NCBI RefSeq assembly: GCF_045635475.1
Contig: NZ_JBJGXI010000001.1
Coordinates: 261,929-325,928, forward strand
Reading direction: 5' to 3'
Length of the DNA stretch: 64,000 nucleotides
From: JBJGXI01 sp045635475
GTDB taxonomy: Bacteria; Bacillota; Bacilli; Bacillales; Amphibacillaceae
Position 1 is the first letter of the stretch; the number at the start of each line of letters is the position of its first letter. Below, one piece after another: positions 8,759 to 18,679 of the stretch. The translations under genes and the position numbers were made by a program. Below the pieces are notes generated by a model. That model was not told the DNA's origin, did no database searches, and saw only the letters and a list, made by a program, of their open reading frames with translations.

Positions 8759-11302
8759 ATGTCAAAACAGGTTTCGAGACGTGATTTTCTAAAATACAGT
8801 GGTGCTTTGGCAGGTGCAAGTGCAATTGGTAGTAGTTTTCCGTGGCTTGTGGAAGCAAAGGATTCTAAAGGAAACGGCAAGCACAATCAAATTTTCGTCC
8901 CTAATATGGGTGATACAAACTATTGGGAAATGTTGATGTTTAGTTGTTTACAAGGGTTCGCCAATCGAGAGTATGCACGAGTATTTTGTTATTATCCTAC
9001 TAAAAGTAAGGAAAGCTGGTATGATCGACACCCTGTGCCAGAGAAACGGTATTTCTATGAGTGGTATAAACAGTATAATCATTTAAACTTTGCAGAGCTT
9101 GTATCCCCATACTTATTGTTTGATCAGCTCGCAGATTCAAAATCTAACAAAAAAGGTGAGGTTACGCATCCGTTTAAAGGCTATGTATTGGTAGACACCG
9201 AAGCCCCTATTACTGCAAATATTGCTGCAAATTATGCCAGTATTGAAGATCTGCTTCCTGTTACGGAGGAAATTCTTAAGGATCATAAGGGGGAGATGCC
9301 TGACTTAGATGTAATCAGAGACTTACGTGGCAAGTTCCGTCAAATGTCCAAGCTCGAAGTTTATGAATGGGCATTTGAAAATCAATGGCCAAAAGCAAAT
9401 CATGCTCGTGTTGCCAATTTAGGAACGCCTGAACCAGCCCCAGCCGATAAAATACCGACAAATAGTTTTTATACATCCAATCGAAGTAGAGATTTTACTA
9501 TAGCTGATCGAGGTTTCTTTTTTGAACTTGCGAGTAATGGCGAGGATTACGCGCTTAAGGATCGTATTTATAGTGCGATGGATCATAGAGGCTATGTTTT
9601 TGGCTGGCATCAAGGAGCTGGAGAAACCGCGCACATTAGTCAAGTATCCAAACACGGATTACTAGCGCTTGGCGCATCCACATATGCTGCTAATTTTTCT
9701 TTTCATAACCGGGTTAAAGTTCCTGGTGCTGTCCAACGTTTCAAACGAAAGGCTAGTAGACCAAAGGTGGCAGGTCCGCTGGAGGATAAGATATATTTAA
9801 CTTTTGTGCTCTCTGATGGAGACTCACTTAACTTTCTTGCAAGAAGAGGACAAGGTGGGCAGTGGCAGCTACCGGAGAGAGGTAAAATACCATTCGGTTG
9901 GGAAATCCAGCCTTTATTAGCAGATATCGCACCTGGATTACTAGATTATTTTCAAGCAACCGCAACAGAAAATGATTTCTTCGTAGATGGAGTATCGGGA
10001 ATAGGTTATTTTTATCCAGAAGAAATGCCTAAGGATGTCTTGCGTAGCATACTCGAAGACACGAAGCCGTACTTAAAGAAGACAGGGGAGAGAATGCTGT
10101 CATTAATGAGCCCTACTGGACCAGTAACAGATGAGACGGCACAAATCTATGCGGATGTTCTTGGCGATCACCTTACCGGAGTGATGGAAGGTTACGTCAG
10201 GCGAGGTGCGACGAAAGTGCGCATATATGGTGGTAAGCAAAAAAATGGAAATGGTCGTATTCCTATTCGTCCAAGTGATGCTACTGTCTGGTTGCCAACA
10301 TCGAATCCTGAAGGTGATGAGTCAGTAGAGAATTGGGTGCAGGATTTAAGGAAGTTAGCAGAACGTCGGCCAGAGCGACCGATATTCGTCCCATTGCACA
10401 TACCTGCTCACCGGTTAACGATAGCAGATATGGTTGAAGTAGTGGAGAAAATTGGCCCTGACTTTAAAGTAGTTGCACCAGATGAATTTTATGCGCTCTA
10501 TGCGCAAGCACGTCCAGGTACGATTGTTGTGGAATCACCAGAAAGTTTCACGCCACGGGAGAGTAACTTAGTAATTGGTAGGGAGAATGTCGTAACGACT
10601 ACACTTCAAAGCTTCCATGATCAATCGGTTAGTGTTGATCTCCAGATGAAAATTACTTCAAATAAATTAGAGAGTGACTTAATTATAAACAAAGAAGTTA
10701 CCCTGCCTGTGCAGGACATTGCACAGGTATCCTTTACAGTGGATATACCGGAATCTGTAGGTAAAGGGAATGGGACACTCGAATACTCCATAAATGGGGA
10801 AAGTCCAGTCGTATCCAAGCCGATTACTTTCGACACAATCGCAGTGGACGATCAGGTCTATGAAGCGGAGGATTTAAAGCATAGGCAAGGAAAGCGTATC
10901 AATGATCCAGATGCTTTGAATGGATTCGCTTGGCAGGCAATAGAAGGACAGCATAACGGTGATGTTAGTAGTAATCATGTGATTTGGGGACCAACGAAAG
11001 ACCAAGACAAAAATGGGAATTATGTTGCTCGCTTCCGTATGAAGGTAGATGACAATACAAAGGATTTGCGGGTTGCCAGAATCGATGCGGTATCCAATAT
11101 TCCGGGTAATGCTCCAGTCGGACCGTCACGTGATATTAAGGCTACAGATTTCGCTAAATCAGGGGAATATGAGTACTTTGATGTTCCGTTTTCGCTTCCA
11201 ATTATTGATAGTCCGATTCCGCCAGCGCAAATGCAATATAGAGTAGCGTATGAGGGTAACGCTACTCTTACTATCGATCGAATTGAAGTTTCCATGGTTT
11301 AA
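8759..11302 (+). CDS. Tat-exported GxGYxYP putative glycoside hydrolase with C-terminal carbohydrate-binding-like module
   Basis: This 847-residue protein begins with a twin-arginine signal peptide: S-R-R-D-F-L-K at residues 6-12, then a hydrophobic stretch ending near residue 33. Residues about 45-580 are the GxGYxYP N- and C-terminal domains, with the name-giving motif present as GIGYFYP (about residue 414) and an LSDGDSLNF block before it. The tail has a beta-rich domain (about 590-700) and a CBM-like module (EAEDLKHRQGKRI, about 705-847). GxGYxYP proteins are putative glycoside hydrolases without a settled activity. Position after tatA and the signal type argue that it is folded, perhaps with a cofactor, before export. 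Confidence 0.88.
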   Translation: MSKQVSRRDFLKYSGALAGASAIGSSFPWLVEAKDSKGNGKHNQIFVPNMGDTNYWEMLMFSCLQGFANREYARVFCYYPTKSKESWYDRHPVPEKRYFYEWYKQYNHLNFAELVSPYLLFDQLADSKSNKKGEVTHPFKGYVLVDTEAPITANIAANYASIEDLLPVTEEILKDHKGEMPDLDVIRDLRGKFRQMSKLEVYEWAFENQWPKANHARVANLGTPEPAPADKIPTNSFYTSNRSRDFTIADRGFFFELASNGEDYALKDRIYSAMDHRGYVFGWHQGAGETAHISQVSKHGLLALGASTYAANFSFHNRVKVPGAVQRFKRKASRPKVAGPLEDKIYLTFVLSDGDSLNFLARRGQGGQWQLPERGKIPFGWEIQPLLADIAPGLLDYFQATATENDFFVDGVSGIGYFYPEEMPKDVLRSILEDTKPYLKKTGERMLSLMSPTGPVTDETAQIYADVLGDHLTGVMEGYVRRGATKVRIYGGKQKNGNGRIPIRPSDATVWLPTSNPEGDESVENWVQDLRKLAERRPERPIFVPLHIPAHRLTIADMVEVVEKIGPDFKVVAPDEFYALYAQARPGTIVVESPESFTPRESNLVIGRENVVTTTLQSFHDQSVSVDLQMKITSNKLESDLIINKEVTLPVQDIAQVSFTVDIPESVGKGNGTLEYSINGESPVVSKPITFDTIAVDDQVYEAEDLKHRQGKRINDPDALNGFAWQAIEGQHNGDVSSNHVIWGPTKDQDKNGNYVARFRMKVDDNTKDLRVARIDAVSNIPGNAPVGPSRDIKATDFAKSGEYEYFDVPFSLPIIDSPIPPAQMQYRVAYEGNATLTIDRIEVSMV

Positions 11303-11352
11303 GAGTCTATTAATGATAAGCGATATAGAAATGGTAAGAAAGGGTGAGTCGC

Positions 11353-14300
11353 TTGAATAAGACTAGCTTAAAGAATGCTTTCCTAAAGTTTATGGTAATC
11401 ATTCTAGTAACAGGAGTAGTAACGCCGACTTATACGTTGAACGCACAGGAAGGTAGTTCTACAGAAGCAGAAATTTACGTCGTTGACATGCGTGCATTAA
11501 CGTATTGGGAAAAAACAATGTTTACTAGTTTACAAGGAATTGCCAACAGAGAGGATAAGCGGATCTATCTTATATTTAAAGAGAGTGAAGAGATGTGGTT
11601 GGAGTGGTATGAAGATTATTATGGGTTGAATACGACGTACTTGGATGATCCTTATGAATTATTTGAAAAAAAATCATGGCCGATCAAAGGATATACGATT
11701 ATGGACCTTGAAGTGCCGGACACGGTAAATATCGCTACGAACTATGCTTCTACTGAAGATCTATTACCAGTTACGGAGCATCTCTTGCAATCTAAAAATC
11801 TGCCAGCATTGCAGGTAAAGCATGATCTGCGTGGGGACTTTCAAGGAATGTCAAAGGCGGAAATTTATGATTGGGCAATAGAAAATCAATGGCCAAATGC
11901 TGCGCATGATACGGTTGCTTCCCTGAATGTACCGTTTTCACCAGCAATAGACATTACCGAGCACACGAAAGATCATGATACGATTTACCTTCGTTTTGAG
12001 GATAGTACGACAAACGATGGATTAGGTGCACAATTAGGTTCATTGATGGTTACAAAAGGTAATGAGTTAGTAGCTAAAATTGCTACCAATACAGAGGAAG
12101 AATTAACTCATCTCGTGGAGGAAGTTGATACACAAATTAATGACAGAGGCAAACGTTTTGCTAATCAAGAGGCGTATTGGACCTACAAGATTGATGGTGT
12201 ACAAGGTGCTGACCTTCTTTCTCTTGATATTATGAATCAGTATAAGGTTAGTATTGCCAATGAAATAGATGGAAATTATGAACAATTGGTCAGAGAAACC
12301 TTAACAGGAGGTGCTGTTGGGTACACCAATGAGGTACGAGATTATGTTGTTGCGCACCGTGGTTTTTTCTTTGAGCTATCGAGTAATGTCAATCACACCG
12401 AGGAATATGCACTAAGAGGAAAGTTAATAGAGGAGTTAGATAAGGATGGGGTCGTTCTAGGCTGGCACCCTGCTCGTTCAAGTGAGAAAGAAGACTTAAA
12501 ACAGGCTTCTGAGCATGGAAAACGCACACTAGCTGCATCAAGAACACCGAACTTCTCCTTACACCAGTTTATTACGCCAAAGGAACCATTTAAGCAACCG
12601 CAAAAAGTAACAGCAGAAGAGGTGGAGGTAGAACCGAACAAAATCTATGTTACCTTTGTATTGTCAGATGGTGACTCCCTGAATTTCGTTAGTGATTTTC
12701 AAGGTGCACAATGGAACATGGATGGACGCGGAGAGATTCCTTTTGGTTGGGAAATTCAACCTTTAATGGAAGACATGGCGCCGGGTATGTTGGAGTACTT
12801 TTATCAAAATGCAACAGAAAATGATACCTTTGTTGCCTCAGCTTCAGGGCTCGGTTATACATTTCCTGATGTAATGAAAGAGCAGGACATTGCACAATTA
12901 CTGGAAGATACCAAACCGTATTTAGAAAGATTGGATTTGACGTCCTTAACGTTTCTACCTTTTCAAGAAGGTGCCCACGAGGATATCGCGCAAATTTATG
13001 GTGACATCTTAGGTGATAGCTTAAATGGAGTGGTAAATGACTATTGGGGTCAAATAAACGCCCTTTCCAGACAGCAGGTTGTGAATGGAATGGCTTGGAT
13101 GCCAACAGCGTTGCCAATCATATCTAAGTTTGAACAACGTACTGTTAGTGGAATGACAGATGCATTAAATGATATCGCGAATCAACAGTCAGGGGAAAGT
13201 GTGACGTTTGTTCCCATTCATGTTCCTAAAGGACATATGGATATTAATATGATCTGGGATGTTGTGAACAATTTGGATTCCAATACGTTCATCGTTACAG
13301 CACCAGATGAATTTATGATTTCCTATCAAAAGGCAGTAGATGCTGGGTTGGTTGACACGGGCAATCAAGCAGAAGTCCCGATTTATGATGCACAGAAAAC
13401 GACTGAAGCGATCACAGTTGATGGCGATTTAGACGCAGTGTGGGAGCAAGCGGAAAGTATAACTTATAATGGCTTTGATAAGGTTACTTCCCAGTTTGGC
13501 AATGTGTGGGATGATGTGAGCTTTGAATCGGATTCTCGAGTCATGTGGGATGAAAATAATCTATATTATTTCGCCAGAGTAGAAGATAGCGATCGGCAGA
13601 TTCCATTTGGTAGCGATAAAATATATAAGAATGATGCAGTAGGTTTGTATTTATATGATGAATCGAAAGCAATTAATTACAAACTATTTGCTACGCCGAT
13701 AGGTAGAGATGGAAGCGGTCCGCTTATGGCAGGTTGGGGAACGATGAATAATGCTCCAACAAATCTGCCAGAAAATGCACAAATAGCCGGTAAGTCGACA
13801 GACGGCTATTATACTGTGGAAGTAGCGATTCCTTGGAGTGATTTACGTAATGGATCAGTCCTGGTAAATGGTGACAATATGAAGTTCTCTCTAATGACAT
13901 TTGATGCAGATGAAAATAGTTGGGGACAGTCGATGTGGGTCGGTCAAGGTGATACGCCATCATTATTTGCGGATCTGCATTTGGTAAATGAACCTGTAAT
14001 AAGTCCGACGATATCCATTGATGGTGTGGAAGATGGTAAATCCTACACAGAGAGTGTTACTCCTGTTGTCTCTGCAGAAGTGGGGAGTATAGATATTAGT
14101 GAGTTTACAACAGAAAGTGACAGCATTTATGTGAAATTTGAGGATAGTGTAAAGGAAGATGGTTTCGGTGCTCAAGTTGGAAATATAAAAGTTTCTAAAG
14201 ATGACGAGACGGTGCTCGAGTTTGCTACAGGATCTTCCGCAGAAGGGAATGTCATATATAAGGATAATGGAAGCAGAATAAATGATAGGGGAAGACGTTA

Positions 14301-15156
14301 TGTAAATAAAGATGCAACTTGGATCTATAAGCTTTCAGATATCGCACAAGCTGATTCTTTATGGATGGACCTTACTAACCAGTACACCATTAGCGCTGCT
14401 ACAGAAGCAGATGGCCCATACAACGTTATGGCAGTTAATAAAACAACACGGTTTAACAGCGGCATCAAGGAGATGCTTGTTAGGGTGGATAATGAAGCAT
14501 GGACTGCTGGTACACCTATTACAGGTGTAGGATCACACACCATTGTCGTAGAGGCAATTAGCAATGCGGGACACAAAGCGTGGAAATCAATTGAGTTCGT
14601 TATCAAAGAAGCGGATAAAAAAGCTCCAGAAATCACTACCATGCTTAATGGGCAAGTGCTTGAGACGGATGCTACAGTGCTTGATACCGATGAAATTTCC
14701 TTCGAATGGGAAGTAACCGATGAAGAAAGTGGAGTAGCTGCCGTTACTGCCATGTTTGATGGTGAAGCCTATAAAGCGGAGGACACTATCAAACTAGCAG
14801 GTAAAACCGGCAAGCATGAACTCATTGTCACAGCAGAGGATCATGCTGGTAATGTAAACGAGCATACCTATGCGATCTATGTGACAACGAATGCTGAAGC
14901 AATGCGTTCACTTTTACAGGGATTTGTTGAATCAGGTGCGATCGATCGACCAAACAAAGCGAAACCGTTAGATAATCAATTGCGCTTAGTACAACACTTT
15001 GGAGAAAAAGAGTCAGTGGATAAGGCGGTGAAACACTTAGAGTTGTTTAAGAAAAAGCTGGAGAAAGAGAAGCAGAAACAAGCAATTTCCGAAGCTGCAT
15101 ACCAAATGCTTATGTCGGATGCAAATTATTTAAAAGATAGCTTGCAATCAGACTGA
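11353..15156 (+). CDS. Secreted multidomain GxGYxYP putative glycoside hydrolase (CBM9-like, nested novel domain, Ig-like, FIMAH)
   Basis: This protein of about 1267 residues has a Sec signal peptide (MNKTSLKNAFLKF..., cleavage near LNAQEG). The TTG at 11353 is preferred over the GTG at 11344 because GAAAGGG lies too close to the latter. The order is: GxGYxYP domain (about 35-670, motif as GLGYTFP) interrupted at about 204-318 by a novel module; CBM9/DOMON-like module (about 676-880); Ig-like domain carrying a second copy of the novel module (about 885-1086); a second Ig-like domain (1090-1180); and a FIMAH domain (about 1180-1267) of the kind found at the ends of Firmicutes exoenzymes. It is a paralogue of the preceding Tat protein but is exported by Sec, and it has a strong terminator. 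Confidence 0.88.
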   Translation: MNKTSLKNAFLKFMVIILVTGVVTPTYTLNAQEGSSTEAEIYVVDMRALTYWEKTMFTSLQGIANREDKRIYLIFKESEEMWLEWYEDYYGLNTTYLDDPYELFEKKSWPIKGYTIMDLEVPDTVNIATNYASTEDLLPVTEHLLQSKNLPALQVKHDLRGDFQGMSKAEIYDWAIENQWPNAAHDTVASLNVPFSPAIDITEHTKDHDTIYLRFEDSTTNDGLGAQLGSLMVTKGNELVAKIATNTEEELTHLVEEVDTQINDRGKRFANQEAYWTYKIDGVQGADLLSLDIMNQYKVSIANEIDGNYEQLVRETLTGGAVGYTNEVRDYVVAHRGFFFELSSNVNHTEEYALRGKLIEELDKDGVVLGWHPARSSEKEDLKQASEHGKRTLAASRTPNFSLHQFITPKEPFKQPQKVTAEEVEVEPNKIYVTFVLSDGDSLNFVSDFQGAQWNMDGRGEIPFGWEIQPLMEDMAPGMLEYFYQNATENDTFVASASGLGYTFPDVMKEQDIAQLLEDTKPYLERLDLTSLTFLPFQEGAHEDIAQIYGDILGDSLNGVVNDYWGQINALSRQQVVNGMAWMPTALPIISKFEQRTVSGMTDALNDIANQQSGESVTFVPIHVPKGHMDINMIWDVVNNLDSNTFIVTAPDEFMISYQKAVDAGLVDTGNQAEVPIYDAQKTTEAITVDGDLDAVWEQAESITYNGFDKVTSQFGNVWDDVSFESDSRVMWDENNLYYFARVEDSDRQIPFGSDKIYKNDAVGLYLYDESKAINYKLFATPIGRDGSGPLMAGWGTMNNAPTNLPENAQIAGKSTDGYYTVEVAIPWSDLRNGSVLVNGDNMKFSLMTFDADENSWGQSMWVGQGDTPSLFADLHLVNEPVISPTISIDGVEDGKSYTESVTPVVSAEVGSIDISEFTTESDSIYVKFEDSVKEDGFGAQVGNIKVSKDDETVLEFATGSSAEGNVIYKDNGSRINDRGRRYVNKDATWIYKLSDIAQADSLWMDLTNQYTISAATEADGPYNVMAVNKTTRFNSGIKEMLVRVDNEAWTAGTPITGVGSHTIVVEAISNAGHKAWKSIEFVIKEADKKAPEITTMLNGQVLETDATVLDTDEISFEWEVTDEESGVAAVTAMFDGEAYKAEDTIKLAGKTGKHELIVTAEDHAGNVNEHTYAIYVTTNAEAMRSLLQGFVESGAIDRPNKAKPLDNQLRLVQHFGEKESVDKAVKHLELFKKKLEKEKQKQAISEAAYQMLMSDANYLKDSLQSD

Positions 15157-15165
15157 TGGGCTTTC

Positions 15166-15208
15166 AACTCCCCTGTGATCGAGAACTGGGTCCCAAGGGA
15201 GTTTTTTC
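15166..15208 (+). terminator. Terminator after the second GxGYxYP gene
   Basis: The arms AACTCCC and GGGAGTT are separated by a long loop and followed by a run of T. It starts ten bases after the stop codon. Confidence 0.7.
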
Positions 15209-15621
15209 CTAAAGTTAAGACAGCATATACCTTGCGCTTCGCTATCTAGATTCGGCCCTACCTCCCTCTTCTAGTCAATCCTCTAAGTACTGACAGAGCG
15301 TCAAGCTGTAGTTGCACTTAATGCCGGGGGTGAGCACAAAGGAATGCAACTTAGATAATTTTTCACTAGACACAGGAGACCTTATTTCGATTGAATTAAC
15401 AGTTTTGATGATTTAGCGGCCAACAGAGACCATATTTGCTAAAAATAGCAAACAACAACAATAATTTTACCCTTATAAGCGTGCTGATTGTAACCATACT
15501 TCTCATTTTCCTACAATATTGAAGGTAAAAAGGAACATAAAAAATTAATAGACCAAGTGAAAAAATAATATTCGTGTTATGGAATTGCAAAATAGAACAA
15601 TGAGAATTAAATGAAAAAGGT

Positions 15622-15644
15622 ACTTTGGTTAAAGAGGTGTTAGC
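15622..15644 (+). promoter_or_regulatory. Shared upstream motif TTGGTTAAAGRGRTG, copy 2
   Basis: CTTTGGTTAAAGAGGTGTTA here differs from copy 1 (6979) at three positions over 20 bases. It lies about 200 bases before lacI. Confidence 0.35.
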
Positions 15645-15745
15645 CTAAGTATTGTTTCTATACTATTATTGTATTAAGCAATTAAAACAGCCTCACATTC
15701 TAATTGTTAGCTTAATTGCACCAGACCTATTTTTTTGGTTATTTA

Positions 15746-15759
15746 TGAGAACGATTTCA
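15746..15759. promoter_or_regulatory. cre-like / LacI-type operator upstream of lacI
   Basis: TGAGAACGATTTCA matches the cre consensus and sits 65 bases before the lacI start, a position that fits autoregulation or catabolite control. Confidence 0.6.
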
Positions 15760-15823
15760 TGTTTGTGAGATCTTGAAAGGAGTAAAGGAGGGATCGTAGA
15801 AGAGGTAAGGAGGCAGGAGGCAG

Positions 15824-16816
15824 ATGATGGCAACTATTAAAGATGTCGCTGAGCGAGCTGGATTATCCCGTGCTACAGTGTCAAGAGTCATTAACAATCA
15901 TGCATACGTAACAGAAGAAAAAAAGAGGTTGGTATACGAGGCGATGAAGGAACTAAATTATGTCCCAAATTCCATTGCTCGCCATCTACGTAAGCAAACT
16001 ACGGAGACCATTGCAGTATTAGTACCAAGAATCTCTAATCCATTCTTCAGCAAGCTCGTTGAAGTGATGGAGATGGTAGCAGCAGAAAACATCTTCCAGC
16101 TAATTGTTTGTCAAACGAGATCGGATAAAATGCGGGAAATGGAATACTTGGATATGTTAAAAACAAAACAAATCGCTGGAGTCATCATGGTTTCTATTGA
16201 AAACGATTGGGAAGATATTAAAGACTATAGTAGCTTTGGTCCAATATTTTTTTGTAACGAATATCCAACGAACAATAATATTACTGTTGTTGGATCCAAT
16301 CAATTTAATGGAGGCTACCTTGCTACACGTCATTTATTGGAAAAAGGACACAAAATAATTGCATTTTGTAGCGGTGAAAAAACAAACACAAATATGCACG
16401 GTAGAAAACTCGGATTTGATTTTGCTTTAAAAGAATTTGGTTTTTCGAATTCAGATAGTTGTTGGTTTAGAGGTGTAGTAGATATTGAGGATGGAAGGCG
16501 TGTTTTACGAAAGATAATTGCGATGAAAGACAGACCCACTGCAGTATTTACAGGAAGTGATGAAATTGCTGCGGGGATCATCAAAGAAGCGAGAATGAAT
16601 AACATTCAGATTCCGGACGAACTAGCTGTTGTAGGGTACGATAATCAATCGATTGCAGAGCTTATGGAACCCGGCATAACAACTATTAACCAGCCAGTTG
16701 AAGCTATCGGCAAGAGGACAATGGAACTTATGATTAATTATTTAAGGAGCTATGGTGAGTTTGCACCAATTAATTTGGAATTACCCTTATGTTTAATTGA
16801 AAGGAATTCAACGTGA
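15824..16816 (+). CDS. LacI-family transcriptional regulator of the glycan operon
   Basis: This 330-residue protein opens with a textbook LacI helix-turn-helix and hinge helix (ATIKDVAERAGLSRATVSRV; later YVPNSIARHLRKQ) over residues 1-60, followed by a periplasmic-binding-protein-like sensor (about 62-325) with a TGSDEIAAG block and the ending AVVGYDNQSIAELM. An ATG pair at 15824/15827 follows GGAGG; the second has better spacing. It stands directly upstream of the transporter/mannosidase operon, with near-palindromic boxes on both sides (15746 and 16834), so it most likely represses that operon until an imported oligosaccharide or sugar phosphate binds. Confidence 0.9.
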   Translation: MMATIKDVAERAGLSRATVSRVINNHAYVTEEKKRLVYEAMKELNYVPNSIARHLRKQTTETIAVLVPRISNPFFSKLVEVMEMVAAENIFQLIVCQTRSDKMREMEYLDMLKTKQIAGVIMVSIENDWEDIKDYSSFGPIFFCNEYPTNNNITVVGSNQFNGGYLATRHLLEKGHKIIAFCSGEKTNTNMHGRKLGFDFALKEFGFSNSDSCWFRGVVDIEDGRRVLRKIIAMKDRPTAVFTGSDEIAAGIIKEARMNNIQIPDELAVVGYDNQSIAELMEPGITTINQPVEAIGKRTMELMINYLRSYGEFAPINLELPLCLIERNST

Positions 16817-16833
16817 AATTTTTTGATTGAATA

Positions 16834-16847
16834 TGATAACGTTTTCA
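16834..16847. promoter_or_regulatory. cre-like / LacI-type operator upstream of the transporter operon
   Basis: TGATAACGTTTTCA is a near-perfect palindrome about the central CG and fits the cre consensus. It lies 162 bases before the solute-binding lipoprotein start and is the best candidate for the operon's control site. Confidence 0.65.
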
Positions 16848-16995
16848 TAAGCGGTAACAAAGTACGCTTCTTTGCTACAGAGAACCATAAAAGTAATTAT
16901 AGTTACATTAAGTAATTCTCTGAATTAAAGGGGTGTTAAATGTAATCGCTTACAGATGATAATTTTTCTTTACCATTCTAAGGAGGTTGATTAAA

Positions 16996-18594
16996 ATGCA
17001 AAAAAGATTGATGTTCTTGTTTTCGATTCTGGTACTTTCATTCGTAATGGTTGGTTGTACTTCTGACAAAGAAACTTCATATGAAGTAGCGGAGCCAAGT
17101 GAAAATTTCAATGAAACTGGTTTTCCAATTGTGAGCGAATCCATTGAAATTAATATGACTGGGGCTAAAAAGCCTGATCAAGCAGACTGGAATGAAATGA
17201 TTGTATTACAGGAATATGCTGAAAAAACAGGAATAAATGTCAACTTTGAACCTGTTCCTGGACCAGGTTGGGAAGAAAAGAGAAATCTCTTACTTTCTAG
17301 TGGTGACCTACCAGATGCTTTTTTTAAAGCTGGATTATCGCAAAGTGACATTGTAACTTATGGAAGCCAAGGGGTCTTTATCCCTCTTAACGATTTAATT
17401 GATCAATATGCTCCTAATATTAAAGCGATGTTTGATGAATATCCAGAGATCAAAAAATCAGTTACTGCACCAGACGGAAACATCTACGTATTACCACAAG
17501 CTGTAAACTATTTAGCACCTCGAATTGAAAAACCGTGGATTAATAAAACTTGGCTGGATAATTTAGGACTCGAAGTGCCTACAACAACAGACGAATACTA
17601 TCAAGCATTAAAGGCCTTCGTCGAAGAGGATCCAAATGGAAATGGCCAAGCAGATGAACTTGGCTATAGTGGGCCACCTAGATTACCTAGATTCTTTGAA
17701 ATTATAAGAGGATCGTTTGGACTTGGTAACGCAGGTTATCAGTCAGGAAACTTTGATTTAGACAGTGATGGAAATGTTAGGTTCTATCCAATCGAAGAAG
17801 GTTACAAGCAGATGCTTGAGTACTCGAAGAAAATGTATGAAGATGGATTAATTGATGAAGAAATATTTGTACAGAACAATAACTGGGTAGGTAAAGGACA
17901 ACAAGGTATTGTCGGTTCATTCATTGCGAACAACTCGTTAACAATGGGAGATAAAGTGGATGATTATGTCGCAATGGACGCATTAGAAGGACCGAATGGG
18001 GATACCCTTTATTCTCCAGTTAAGCCGATGGTTCAAGTACAAGGTACGTTCGCAATTACTAGTGAAAATGACTATCCAGCAGAAACGATCCGTTGGGTCG
18101 ATTATTTCTATGGCAAAGAAGGTTCAAAAATGATTCGTATGGGTATTGAAGGAGAAACCTATGAAGTAAAAGATAATGGTGAGCTAGCATACCTAGATAA
18201 GATTTTGAATAATCCAGATGGAATGAGCTTTGACCAAGCAATCGGTCAGTACACGATGTGGACTGGTGGAAATATGCCACACTTTATTTATCAAGAATCT
18301 GATCTTACTGGTAACAGCCATCCTGCGGCTCTAGAGGGTGCTGAAATTCTTAAAGATAATATTCCAGAAGATCCATGGCCACCATTACTATTAACAACAG
18401 AAGAGCAACAAAGAATTGCCGGGATTCAAACGGATATCGACACGTATGTTCAGGAAATGTCAGCTAAATTTGTAGCTGGATCTGAGCCACTATCAAATTG
18501 GGATGAGTATGTTTCTACAATCGAACAGATGGGTGTAGAGGATTATATAGAAGTCATGCAAGCTGCTTATACGCGTTATAAAGAAGCTGAGTAA
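16996..18594 (+). CDS. Extracellular solute-binding lipoprotein of a carbohydrate ABC importer
   Basis: This 532-residue family-1-type binding protein (LipO/YtcQ class, longer than typical maltose-binding proteins) starts at ATG 16996 after AAGGAGG. A lipoprotein signal ends in MVGC at about residue 21-24, so the mature protein is anchored to the outer face of the membrane. It would capture oligosaccharides for the permeases encoded at 20600 and 21570. A hairpin just after its stop (18615-18636) probably lowers expression of the downstream genes relative to this protein, a common arrangement in such operons. Confidence 0.9.
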   Translation: MQKRLMFLFSILVLSFVMVGCTSDKETSYEVAEPSENFNETGFPIVSESIEINMTGAKKPDQADWNEMIVLQEYAEKTGINVNFEPVPGPGWEEKRNLLLSSGDLPDAFFKAGLSQSDIVTYGSQGVFIPLNDLIDQYAPNIKAMFDEYPEIKKSVTAPDGNIYVLPQAVNYLAPRIEKPWINKTWLDNLGLEVPTTTDEYYQALKAFVEEDPNGNGQADELGYSGPPRLPRFFEIIRGSFGLGNAGYQSGNFDLDSDGNVRFYPIEEGYKQMLEYSKKMYEDGLIDEEIFVQNNNWVGKGQQGIVGSFIANNSLTMGDKVDDYVAMDALEGPNGDTLYSPVKPMVQVQGTFAITSENDYPAETIRWVDYFYGKEGSKMIRMGIEGETYEVKDNGELAYLDKILNNPDGMSFDQAIGQYTMWTGGNMPHFIYQESDLTGNSHPAALEGAEILKDNIPEDPWPPLLLTTEEQQRIAGIQTDIDTYVQEMSAKFVAGSEPLSNWDEYVSTIEQMGVEDYIEVMQAAYTRYKEAE

Positions 18595-18614
18595 TCAAAT
18601 TATATACTAAAATG

Positions 18615-18636
18615 GAGGGGAAGTTTAGCTCCCCTC
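18615..18636 (+). terminator. Attenuating hairpin after the binding-protein gene
   Basis: GAGGGG and CCCCTC form a 6-bp GC-rich stem with a 10-base loop, followed by TCCCTATTTT. It lies inside an operon, so it is more likely a partial terminator or mRNA 3'-end stabiliser than a full stop. Confidence 0.6.
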
Positions 18637-18679
18637 TCCCTATTTTAAATCACTATTAATCAGAAAAGGATGATTAGTT

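Larger units (their letters stand above)
15209..15823. other. Long intergenic region upstream of the lacI gene
   Basis: There is no coding potential I can defend. It holds a small stem (TTTGCTA-TAGCAAA near 15435-15455), the shared TTGGTTAAAG motif at 15622-15644 and a cre-like box at 15746-15759. The lacI promoter must lie here but I cannot place its -35/-10 with confidence. Confidence 0.4.

Noticed and set aside
12689..13117. Long antisense frame inside the second GxGYxYP gene
   Set aside because: It lies opposite highly conserved coding sequence and has no ribosome site or family resemblance; the same holds for other antisense frames over GH38 and sulfatase genes.
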